In this document: in pieces, positions 25,023 to 35,300 of the stretch
Layout: the number at the start of each line of letters is the position of its first letter
Numbering within the stretch: the first letter of the stretch is position 1
DNA from: Methanocorpusculum sp.
Lineage (GTDB): Archaea > Halobacteriota > Methanomicrobia > Methanomicrobiales > Methanocorpusculaceae
Length of the DNA: 64,000 nt
Assembly: GCA_029987115.1 (NCBI GenBank)
Contig: DALTWK010000007.1
Coordinates: 1 to 64,000 of the forward strand
Direction: 5' to 3'
The notes under the pieces: generated by a model
Told to the model about the DNA's origin: nothing
What the model saw: only the letters and a program-made list of their open reading frames with translations
Databases searched by the model: none
Program-made: the position numbers and the translations under genes

Positions 25023-26096
25023 TTATTTCACCCAGTCCCCATCTTCCTGTTCATCATCTTCCTGATGCTGCAGATAGAAAATCTCCTTCTGTCGTTCAAT
25101 CTCCTGCTTCAGCTGTTCTTTCGTCGGCAGATAGGTCAGATATTTGGACATGAACAGGCGGTTGTTGTCATGCAGAACAGAAAATCTAGCAATGTCTTCG
25201 CTGGTCTCGGAACAAAGAAGAATGCCGATGGTCGGATTATCTCCTTCATGACGTTTCAGTTCATCATACATGCGGACATACATGTCAATCTGTCCGACAT
25301 CCTGATGCGTGATTTTTCCCATCTTCAAATCTATCAGAACATAGCATTTCAGTTCAATATTGTAAAACACCAGGTCAATATAGTAGTCTTCGGTATCAGT
25401 TATGATATGCTGCTGCCGTGAAACAAATGCGAATCCGCGTCCCATCTCCAGAATAAACTCACCCAGATGCGTGAGGATTGCATTTTCAAGATCCGATTCA
25501 AGATAGGAATCCTGACGTTTGAAACCAAGGAATTCGGCAACAACCGGACTCTTGATGTAGGTGGATGCACTTTCCTGCAGTTGTGCCGTCTTTCCGTGCA
25601 TTTCTGCAATCACCTCCTCTTTTTCCGGAGCCTTCAGCAGACGGTAATAATACTGTGTTGCGATATTCCGGTCAAGCGTCCGTGAACTCCAGTTCTCGCG
25701 GTTTGCTTCCTGCAGATACCAAAGACGTGCAGTTTCGTCTTCAACACGCAGAAGAGAACGGATATGCGTCCATGTTAAATTTGGCACGCACGCGTGCCAA
25801 ATCTCTGAGTCAGGGAAGAAAAGATAGAATTGCCGGAAATTGCGGAGATTTCTTGCAGTATATCCGGAGCCAAACTCAGCCGTAAGCCTCTCTGAAAGCG
25901 TGGAAAGAAGCCGTTTCCCATACTCGGCACGGTGCTTGCCGTCCTGCTCCTGCTCAATGATACGTTTTCCAACAGACCAGTAGGTCATCAGAATAGCAGC
26001 ATGCGCTGAACGGTAGGCTGTTTCTCTGCCGTGAGTAATAATGCCTCGAATATCATTTACTACCGATTCATACTCGTCTGTGATATCTGCAGCCAT
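25023..26096 (-). CDS. DUF1016 (YhcG-type) PD-(D/E)XK nuclease
   Basis: The product of 357 residues has an N-terminal DUF1016_N domain (ILMTYWSVGKRIIEQEQDG near 35-53 and YTARNLRNFRQFYLFFPD near 77-95) and a C-terminal nuclease domain with YYIDLVFYNIELKCYVLIDL, then KMGKITHQDVGQIDMYV. The acidic, ELK and IDLK elements match the family. Such proteins are frequent guests in type I restriction operons and are thought to act as extra nucleases. It lies 5 bases after hsdS in reverse order (26096 to 25023, then 25017), four bases from hsdM, so all are one operon. Confidence 0.85.
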   Translation of the reverse strand: MAADITDEYESVVNDIRGIITHGRETAYRSAHAAILMTYWSVGKRIIEQEQDGKHRAEYGKRLLSTLSERLTAEFGSGYTARNLRNFRQFYLFFPDSEIWHACVPNLTWTHIRSLLRVEDETARLWYLQEANRENWSSRTLDRNIATQYYYRLLKAPEKEEVIAEMHGKTAQLQESASTYIKSPVVAEFLGFKRQDSYLESDLENAILTHLGEFILEMGRGFAFVSRQQHIITDTEDYYIDLVFYNIELKCYVLIDLKMGKITHQDVGQIDMYVRMYDELKRHEGDNPTIGILLCSETSEDIARFSVLHDNNRLFMSKYLTYLPTKEQLKQEIERQKEIFYLQHQEDDEQEDGDWVK

Positions 26097-26099
26097 CGT

Positions 26100-26700
26100 T
26101 TACAGCATTCCTTTCAGTTCTTCAATGCCTTTCTGAATCTCGTCTTCAAGTCTGCTGATGTCGTCCAGAATCTCTTTTACCGGACGGTACTCGACCTTCT
26201 CGTAGACAATTTCCTTGTATTTGTTGATTGACAAATCATAGTTATTCCCAACAATCTCTTCTTTGGGCACCAGGAATGATTTGTCCGTCCGCTTCCGTTC
26301 CACTTCGCCTGCAAGATTGCCGAACCGGGCAATAATATCCGGAATATCGTTTTCTTTCACCGCTGTCCGCTTGTCATCAAGACTGAATCCGTCAGCTTCC
26401 ATATCATAGAACCAGACCTTGTCGGTTCCACCGTGGTCCGTCTTCGTGAAAATCAGAATCGCCGTCGAAACTCCGGCATACGGCTTGAACACACCTGACG
26501 GCATCGAGATAACCGCTTCCAGACGCTGATTCTCAATCAGTTCCTTTCTGATTGCCTGATGTGCTTTCGAGGAACCGAAGAGAACCCCTTCCGGAACGAC
26601 GGAGGCGCAGCGGCCGCCGATGCGAAGCATCCGCAGGAACAATGCAAGGAAGAGCAGTTCCGTCTTCTTCGTCTTTGCAACCTTCAGCAGATCCGGAGAT
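26100..26700 (-). pseudogene. hsdM: Type I methyltransferase HsdM, C-terminal fragment
   Basis: Only the last third of the N6-adenine methyltransferase remains: KTKKTELLFLALFLRML, then GVLFGSSKAHQAIRKELIEN, LEAVISMPSGVFKPYAGVST and KVWFYDMEADGFSLDDKR, ending in a coiled-coil tail. The nucleotide-binding and NPPF catalytic motifs of the family are absent. At about 26700 the coding sequence runs straight into a viral tail-protein gene read in another frame on the same strand. An internal Met at 26642 could start a 180-residue product, but it would have no methylase activity. The break explains why hsdR, hsdS and the DUF1016 gene stand without a complete methylase. Confidence 0.88.
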
Positions 26701-27957
26701 CAATAACGGCTGTTCTCCGGACGCAGCAGAGATTATCGGTTCTTTAAACTGCCGTTGCGTTCTCGACGGCGTAAACGTGTATGAGCCGGTCCGCACGTTG
26801 CCTAATTTGTCCGTAAACGTCAGCGTGCATGTCTTGGAACTGTAGTCGTTTTTGGGATAGACGATATACCAGCCGGTCGTCCGCACCAGAGACGCGGAGT
26901 CGTTCGTGTAGTGCTGCTGCGGCGAAGTAAGCGTCTGATCGCCCCAGTCCCAGTCCATCGTCGCCTGCGGAACACAGTACGGATGCGTGTCGATGGTAAT
27001 GTCTCTCCAGTGCACGCGGTACGGAGCTTTGCCGTTGTACGGTGCGGCATCCGGCGACCATTCTGACGACTCCGGATTATACGGATGCGTAAACACCTCA
27101 TTCAGCTCGACAACCGGATTCACGACCTCATAGACGGTGACGGTGTTCGTGTATGTGTACAGTTTCTGCGTGTAGTTTTTGTCGTATGTCGATGGTCTGG
27201 TTCCGTTGAAATAATACAGCTGAGCAGTCACCTGGTATTTCCCCGCCTCGGCAAAATCAACCCAGAACTCGCCGGTGTCGCGGTCAACCGAGTACTGGTA
27301 AATCCAGGACGGTTTGGTTCCGATGTCGGGATGAAAATTCGTGTACCAGGTGGCGCCGTCAGTTGATGCTCCGCTGCTGTCTCTAAGCCGCGTAATCTCG
27401 AGACAGTACAGCTGATTGCTGACGTATTTGGTGCCTGCTGTTCGTGCGTAGAGTTTGCCGCTGCAGTTGTGCGTATCGCCGGACTCGGTTTTGACAAGCG
27501 GATAGGTGTCTTCGGTGCTCCACGACTTGCTGGTTAGAAGATTGCCGACATGTCCCTGCATCGTATAGTAACCGGCATCCGGGGCATACTTGTTGTAGAT
27601 TTTGAAAACACCGAGTTTTGTCCCGCCGCGTTCGGTGAGGAACGACACTTCGAATGCATAGGCAACCTGCGTGTGGACGGTCTGTGTCGGAGAAGGAACA
27701 ATGATTTCTTTGTGTCCGCTTAACGGGAACGATTCGCCGTACCAGTAGGCGTCGGTGCCGTTGGTGTATTCTTTCCCGGTTTTGTCGGCGACACGAATCT
27801 GGAACCATGCGGCATTGACAAACCAGCTCTGGTCGGTAATGTCGAGAACGAAAAACCAGTAGTCATCAACCGGCGGCGAGCAGTAGGTTCCATCGGGCTG
27901 GTTGTAGTACCAGTCGTCCAATTGCTTACAGTAGGCGGAAGATACCGTACACGCCAT
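26701..27957 (-). pseudogene. Viral tail protein with PKD-like domain, C-terminus lost
   Basis: About 420 residues remain of a tail protein of the provirus. It opens MACTVSSAYCKQLDDWYYNQ, and has strand-rich repeats and a PKD-like domain around ATMDWDWGDQTLTSPQQHY (about residues 330-390). After EPIISAASGEQPLLISGSAE the frame crosses into hsdM out of frame and ends at 26533 with a meaningless tail. Its start shares one base with the stop of the distal tail gene. PKD-like folds in viral tails usually mediate binding to cell-surface glycans or S-layer. The loss of the C-terminus suggests a defective provirus. Confidence 0.7.
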
Positions 27958-28685
27958 TATGCATGCCCCCAGCGTTTCTTGAACGTGCCTTTGCAGCCGT
28001 AGAAAGTGTGTTCGCCGATCGGAATTAACGGGAACTGCGAGCCCAGCGTGAACTTGTAGAGGATGTTATTTCCGCTTGTGTCCGTCGCCGTTATCGAGCT
28101 GTCGGTAATCGTGACGTAGTTGGTTAGCATGTAGGCGCCATCACGGAACGCCATGATCTGCACGCCGTCGAGAGCTACATATCTCACCGTAACGCTCAAA
28201 ATCAGCTTGCATTCAGCCGGATAATCGCCGTCGTTGACAAAAGCGGTGTTATGCTTGAATGCAGTTTCTTCGGTGTCGGTCCAGTACGGCGAGCATGCGG
28301 TAAACCGGACTTCTATCCAGCAGAACGTATTGGATTCGTAGGTACGGACTGGATACCCCTGCTGCACGTAGACTTCGACTTCGCGGCAGGTTCCGTCATC
28401 GCGTTCGTACTGCAGAGTCGCCGGTGCATCAGACTGCCTAAACCACGAAAGATACGTTCCTGCCGCCGTTTCGAGTGCTGCCGCCGACTCCGCCTGCACC
28501 GGAATGGTCAGAGCGATGGTGCGTTCGGTTTTCGAGATTCTCGTCTTAATCACTGCCGAATAATCGGCATTGCTGATGGTCTGTACGGTTCCGGTATTGC
28601 CGTCCGTGCCGGAGAGAGATCCGAACCGGACTGCCGGAAGGGAGTGTGCTGCTCCGTCTGAATCGATGTAGGTGAATGTGCCCAT
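27957..28685 (-). CDS. Distal tail-like protein
   Basis: The product of 242 residues has an N-terminal region (about 1-125) with ISNADYSAVIKTRISKTE, TIALTIPV and QQGYPVRTYESNTFCWIEVR, followed by a C-terminal beta domain (CKLILSVTVRYVALDG, ending in GTFKKRWG). The organisation resembles Dit/major-tail-like hub proteins that join tape measure to the tail tip. Two partial copies exist in the window (570-912 and 37595-37650). It has its own promoter with operator repeats and overlaps the following PKD-containing gene by one base. Confidence 0.65.
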   Translation of the reverse strand: MGTFTYIDSDGAAHSLPAVRFGSLSGTDGNTGTVQTISNADYSAVIKTRISKTERTIALTIPVQAESAAALETAAGTYLSWFRQSDAPATLQYERDDGTCREVEVYVQQGYPVRTYESNTFCWIEVRFTACSPYWTDTEETAFKHNTAFVNDGDYPAECKLILSVTVRYVALDGVQIMAFRDGAYMLTNYVTITDSSITATDTSGNNILYKFTLGSQFPLIPIGEHTFYGCKGTFKKRWGHA

Positions 28686-28735
28686 GTTTCTTTGGGTAAT
28701 GGTTTGCTGTACGGCAGAATGTACAAATGGAGGTT

Positions 28736-28776
28736 TGTTTATATGGGGTTGTCTGCAGGGGTTTTACGGGGTTGTC
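28736..28776 (-). promoter_or_regulatory. Tail-operon promoter with direct-repeat operators (copy 2)
   Basis: On the minus strand, two copies of GACAACCCC (28745-28753 and 28768-28776) stand 23 bases apart, the nearer one abutting the TATA box ATATAAACA (28736-28744). Downstream, ACAAAC-CTCC-ATTTGT repeats the operator seen at 521-536. The ATG of the distal tail gene is about 50 bases away. The upstream direct repeats are conserved in the orphan copy at 37672-37704, with 24-base spacing. Confidence 0.55.
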
Positions 28777-28833
28777 ATTGAGCGAGAAGCTTTACAGCAA
28801 ATTCGGGGCGGTGTCAGAATAGGGGGTTTTGGG

Positions 28834-29357
28834 TGTGGAGGAAAATGTCTGTTCCGGATCTGTTTCATGATTGAGGATGCTGGCGGTGATTGTATTGGAT
28901 GGTATGAATATAGAATAGGTAGCGATGACGCTGAAATTCGCGCGATTTGGTTGTTGTTACATAAAGCAAACGTTTTGGGACAGGATTTTGCGGATGATGA
29001 AATGCGGACAGGGATGGAAGGAAAAAAGGTCGGAATTTGGTTGAATTACAGATTGTAGCGGATTACGGGGAGTTAAGCATGATGCTGGTGCTTCGCCTCG
29101 GTATTGTGCCGGAATGTTGAAAAAGTTCTGGTTAATGTTTTTGAATGACAATCCTGCGAAATTTCAAGAAAAATAGCGAATATGTTGGAGAAAAACGTTT
29201 TTTTTTTTTCGTGAAATTTTAAGAAATATATGGCAAATGTCATTTAACAATGGTTTATTTTATAATATTCTCGGGCTAAAATTATAAACATCAACAAGAG
29301 CTGTATGAGGTAACGGATGATGTTACTTTACGTTTACTTTATGGATATGATGAGAAA
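28834..29357. other. Leader region of the first giant surface protein
   Basis: No gene is supported here. The 3' half is AT-rich, with a run of twelve or thirteen T near 29198 and TATA-like stretches TTTATTTTATAATATT (29254-29269) and ATTATAAAC (29281-29289), which would give a leader of about 45-80 bases before the ATG at 29358. Confidence 0.4.
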
Positions 29358-32300
29358 ATGAAACTTGAAATGAAGAAAGGAATTGCTGTAATTGCGGTAG
29401 CGGCGCTGGTACTGATGTGCTTTGTCGGTGCCGGGGCAGCCAGTGGAAATGTGATTACGAAAGATACGGTGGTGACTGACGTTTATAATAGTTCTGGCTA
29501 CACCTATTCTGTTTACACGATTAGTACTCCCGAAGGTCTGGAGAGATTCCGTGATTTAGTGAACAAAGATTCCCTTAATTTTGAAGGCCACGGAGTAAAG
29601 TTAAAGGCCGATATTATTGATCTTAGTGAATGTGATGAGTGGGATTATTCAATTGGTTATGATAGCGATCATGCATTCAAAGGAGCGTTCTTGGGTGAAG
29701 ACTGCACGATAACAGGTTTGAGGGGTTCGGGGGAATATATGCGCGGTCTGTTCGGGTATGTTTATGGGGATAATGTTAACACGGCTGCAACTTATTATAA
29801 AGGTTATATCGAAAAAGTTACGCTTGCCAATTCAACAATTTCATCAAAAAGTAAAAACTACATTGGGGGTTTAGTTGGGTACACTAAATATGCGGTAATT
29901 GAGAATTGCAGTGCAGTAAATTGTTCTATTGGGGGGACAGGGGGGTCTATAGGCGGTTTGGTCGGTGGGACATCTATGAGTTGTCGTGTAACTAACTGTA
30001 GTGCTATAAATTGCACTGTAACTTCAGAAGGATATAATGTGGGCGGTTTGGTCGGCAACGGTAATTGTGTGGAGTTAAGGAGCTGTTATGCAAAAGATTG
30101 TGTAGTTTTGTCGATTGGTGATAACTCGAACTGCGCGGGCGGCTTGGTCGGATATACAATAACCTCGAAGCTGTATGGGTGCGTTGCAAGCGGGTGCTAT
30201 GTTAGTTCAACGCTTGTTGGTGTGGGCGGATTAATTGGCTATGCATCCACTTATTCAGTAATAAGCGGGTGTTTGGCTGAGTATTGTATTATGGTGACGA
30301 GCGACGATAAAGTGGGGGGGTTGATTGGTTGGGCAAGCAACATGAAATTTGGTAAATATGCATGTGACTGGAACGGGGAAGGGTTTGGTACTGGAAGTAG
30401 TAGTGTGCCCTGTTGTGTGAAGTATTGCCTGGTTGTTGGAAACTCGGAAAGTAATATCGGGCCGGTGATTGGTTACATATATGAGAGAAGTGATGGTAAG
30501 GATTCAGTAATCTATAATAATGACGCTGAATGTACTGGAACTGCTATTATATCTGGAAGTGATGCAGCGAAAGAATATGGGTTTACTGAAGGTAATTGTC
30601 CAGGGATTAATGTGTGTTCTAATAGTACATCGGATGTGACGTATACTAAAGTTGGTACGGTTGGTTATACAATTTCAGGGTTGATTCCGAAAGACTCATC
30701 AAACAGCAAATGGTGCGGTTCATCTGAAATTGGATATAAGGGTACGGAGGTCGAATCTGTGAGCCATGGATCGTTCCCGGTTGCATTTGCTGTTGTTGAC
30801 GGTGTGCAAGGAAAGGGAGTTGTGAAAGGTGCCGAAGAAGAGGATGAGGATTATAGGTATTATTTGACATGTATGGTGCCGTATGGTGGAAGTGTGATAA
30901 TTACCGTGGATCCGGCTGAAAATTATACACCTGTGGCTAAAAATGATGTTGTTGGTGTTAGTTTGTCTGGTAATTCACTTACCTTATCCGATGTGAAATC
31001 GATGCATAATGTTGAGGTTGATTTCGTAACGTATAATAAAACGGTTGAGGAAGATGGTACCATAGTTCTGGGCCTGATTGCGGATATAACAGGGCCTCTT
31101 GAGATTCCGGATAACTGGGAAAAAGTAAGAGTTGAACTTAATGGACATAAGATTACTGGGGCAGATGGCACGGTTGGTGCTGTGAATGGTCAACCGGGAA
31201 TTCTGATTACTGACGGGGATGTTGATAAATCCGGAACTCTTAACTTGACGATAAAAGGTACCGGAAAAGTTATCGGCGGTAACGGTGCTGATGCAACTGC
31301 AACATCTGCAGCCGGTGCCGGCGGAAATGGTATTTCAGTTGATGCCAATGCTTCTGTGGTATCGGTGACGATGACGGGCGGTGTTGCAGTTACTGCCGGT
31401 AATGGTGGGAAAGGATGTGCTGAATCGAGTACTGTGGAAGATAAGAACGGTGCTAACGGCGGTGCGGGCATAGCAGGCACTATTGAAACTTTGAGTGTTG
31501 AGAATGGATCGGTGAATGGAGGAGCTGGCGGAGCTGGTGCTGATGCGACAGAAAATTCCGTGTCTGGTGCTGGCGGTAACGGAGGAGATGGTGTTGATAC
31601 AATTGGTTCTGTTGGGGTTGGCACAAGCGGATCTGTGACCGGCGGTAAGGGTGGAGACGGTGGTGACGGATACAGCGGTGATGCTGTAGTTTCTGATGAT
31701 GATGTGCTGAAAGGGGCGAACGGCGGTAACGGGGGATATGGTATTGATACGACCGGAACAGTGGAGGCAGCAGGTACGGTGGCAGCGGGTGACGGCGGTG
31801 ATGGAGGGGATTCGGGTAATGGTAATGCTGGTAACGGAGGTACTGGCGGAAACGGTATTGATACTGCTGATGCTTCAAGTATAGTTGGGAATGTAAGTAC
31901 GTCGGGAACGGTAACTGCCGGAAAAGGCGGTGACGGCGGAGATGCGATCGGTTCCGGTAACGGCGGTAAAGGAGGGGACGGCGGTACCGGGTCGAAGGTC
32001 GTTGGGTCGGCAACTACAACAATTACATCGGGAACGCTGAAAGGCGGTAAAGGCGGTGATGGCGGAAATTCGTACAGCGGAACGGTTGGAAGCGGAGGAA
32101 AAGGCGGAGGTGCAGCTGTGCCGGAGGCATCAGGTTCAGGTGCTGAGAATGGTGCTGCTGGTAATTCAGGAGTCTCTACTGCTGTTCTGGAGCCGGCAGA
32201 TAAGTTCAAGGTTATTCTGAATGAAAGCGGGTATTCAATTGAACTGAAAGAAGATCTTGTTTATAATGAGGGAGACCTTACAGGTGACTCTCTGATAATT

Positions 32301-35300
32301 CCTGACAATCTGGGTAATGTTACTCTGGATCTGAAAGGACACAAGATTGTCGGAGCGAATGGAACGAATGGAGGTTCTGATGAGGATAAAGCCGGTAAAC
32401 CTGCGATTGTCTTCAAGCACGAAACTGATGGAACCGGAACTGTTCTGACGATTACGACTTCTGTTGCTAACGAGGACTGCAAGATACAGGGTGGAAACGG
32501 TTTGGAAAATTCGGGTGCTGATGGCGGTGAAGGTATATCGGTTCCTGATGTTGCTGTTGGTGTGAAGATTACTGTAGGCAATGTTCCAGTGTACGGCGGA
32601 AGCGGTGCGGCGGGATCTGACAGTTGCGGCGGTAACGGCGGTGTTGGTATTGCGGGTAATGCTGCGGTAACGGTACAAAACGGTCAGGTTACGGGTGGTA
32701 ACGGCGGCGACGGTTCTGCTGGAGATGTCGGAGGCTGCGGCGGAGACAGTGTTAACGTGAAAGGAAATGTAACTGTTGATGCTGACGGTGATGTGATCGG
32801 CGGTAACGGCGGTGCAGGCGGAGATTCTACGGAAGGTTCTGCCGGAGCTGGTGGTGACGGCGGTGCAGGTGTCTCTACCAAAGGCACAGTTATCTCGAGC
32901 GGTGATATCGCCGGAGGCAATGGCGGAAAAGGCGGTAATGCAACCGGTACCGGCAGCAGTGATAACGGCGGTGCTGGAGGAGCAGGCGGAGTCGGTGTTG
33001 ATGCGGATGACGCTGTTACAATAACTGACGGAACGGTTACGGGCGGTAACGGAAATGACGGCGGAACTTCGGCTGCCGGAAGCGCCGGTGACGGCGGTAA
33101 AGGAGGAAACGGTTCTGAATCTGAAGTTTCTACAACGGTAAACGGCGGAACGCTGAAAGGCGGAAACGGCGGAAATACGTCCGGAACGACAGCAGGTAAA
33201 GGTGGCAAGTCTGCAGTTCCTGCTGTGCAGCCTGATTATACTGGAACTGTGACTGATGGTAAAGATGGTTTTATTGTTAAAGGAGATGGGGATGGCGGAA
33301 TTATTATGACGCTTACTGGTAATATTGCCGGTCCGTTGGAGATTCCTGACAACAAGGGTACGATTACTCTGGATTTGAATGGATTCACGATTACCGGTGC
33401 GAATGGTGATGATGATAATAATGATGGTCAACCGGGAATTCTGATTACTGACGGGGTTGATGGTACAGCCGGAACTCTTGTGTTAACGATTAAAGGACCT
33501 GGATCTGTTCTCGGCGGCAACGGTGCTGATGCAACTGCTACATCTGCAGCCGGTGCCGGCGGAAATGGTATTTCAGTTGATGCCAATGCTTCTGTGGTAT
33601 CGGTGACGATGACGGGCGGTGTTACGGTCGCTGCAGGAAAGGGCGGGAAAGGATTGAGCGGACAAAATCCGAACGGTGCTGCAGGCGGTGCAGGTATTTC
33701 CGGAGCTGTTTCTGAAGTGACTGTTAAGGACGGAACTGTTACCGGCGGTAACGGCGGTAACGGTGCTGATGCAACAGGAACCGCTACATCCGGAATCGGT
33801 GGTGCCGGCGGAAACGGTATTGGTATTTCCGGTTCTAGTACCAGTGTGACGATTACTGCCGGTTGTGTGTCCGGCGGAAACGGTGGAAACGGCGGTGCTT
33901 ATGAGACCGGCGGAGAAGGGGGTGCTGGCGGTGCTGGTGGCGCTGGTGGAAACGGTTCTTCCTGCACATCGACTACGGTAAACGGCGGAACGCTGAAAGG
34001 CGGAAACGGCGGAAATACGTACGGTAGTAGTGTTGGTAACGCAGGATTATCTGCAGATCCTGCTGTGCAGTCTGGTTATACTGGAACTGTGACTGATGGT
34101 AAAGATGGTGTCAAGCTTCCGAATCCGCAACCGGCAGGAAAGTTTACCGTTGAAGAAGATGGAAATGACGGATTTATTCTGAAACTTACTGATAATATTG
34201 CCGGTCCGTTAGAGATTCCTGACAATTGGGGTACGATTACTCTGGATCTGAATGGATACACGATTACCGGAGCGAATGGTGAAGGTGATAATAAGGATGG
34301 TCTGCCGGGAATTCTGATTACTGACGGGGTTGAAGGTACAGCCGGAACTCTTGCGTTAACGATTAAAGGACCTGGACACGTTTTCGGCGGTGACGGTGCT
34401 GATGCAACTGCTACATCTGCAGCTGGTGCCGGCGGAAACGGTATTTCTGTTGAAGACGGTGCTTCTGCGGTATCGGTGACGCTTGACAGCGGTGTTACGG
34501 TTAAAGCAGGAAAGGGCGGTAACGGATATGCCGGGTCGACTGCCGAGAATGGGGAGAACGGTGCTGCAGGCGGTGCAGGTATTTCCGGAGCTGTTTCTGA
34601 AGTGACTGTTAAGGACGGAACTGTTACCGGCGGTAACGGCGGTAACGGTGCTGATGCAACAGGAACCGCTACATCCGGAATCGGTGGTGCCGGCGGAAAC
34701 GGTATTGGTATTTCCGGTTCTAGTACCAGTGTGACGATTACTGCCGGTTGTGTGTCCGGCGGAAACGGTGGAAACGGCGGTGCTTATGAGACCGGCGGAG
34801 AAGGGGGTGCTGGCGGTGCTGGTGGCGCTGGTGGAAACGGTTCTTCCTGCACATCGACTACGGTAAACGGCGGAACGCTGAAAGGCGGAAACGGCGGAAA
34901 TACGTACGGTAGTAGTGTTGGTAACGCAGGATTATCTGCAGATCCTGCTGTGCAGTCTGGTTATACTGGAACTGTGACTGATGGTAAAGATGGTGTCAAG
35001 CTTCCGAATCCGCAGCCGGCAGGAAAGTTTACCGTTGAAGAAGATGGGAATGACGGATTTATTCTGAAACTTACTGATAATGTTACCGGTCCGTTAGATA
35101 TTCCTGATGATTGGGGCACGATTACTCTGGATTTGAATGGATACACGATTACCGGTGCTGACGGTACGGATACAACATCAGAAAACGGTGCAGGCAGTCC
35201 GGGAATTGTTGTAACGAGTGGTGACGGATCTGAAAGTCTGAAACTGACGGTTACTGACAATTCGACGGGAACGAAAGGTTCTGTCATCGGAGGAATTGCA

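Noticed and set aside
28672..29058. 128-codon frame on the plus strand between tail gene and surface protein
   Set aside because: It overlaps the tail promoter and its repeats, has odd Gly/Cys/Trp composition, and the matching DNA at 37625-37757 is not open in the same frame throughout.
31190..33431. Long open frames on the minus strand (339 and 398 codons) opposite the Gly-rich surface protein
   Set aside because: They are Pro/Ser- and Ser/Thr/Arg-rich mirror images of GGN-type codon repeats; the plus strand has signal peptide, domains and anchor.
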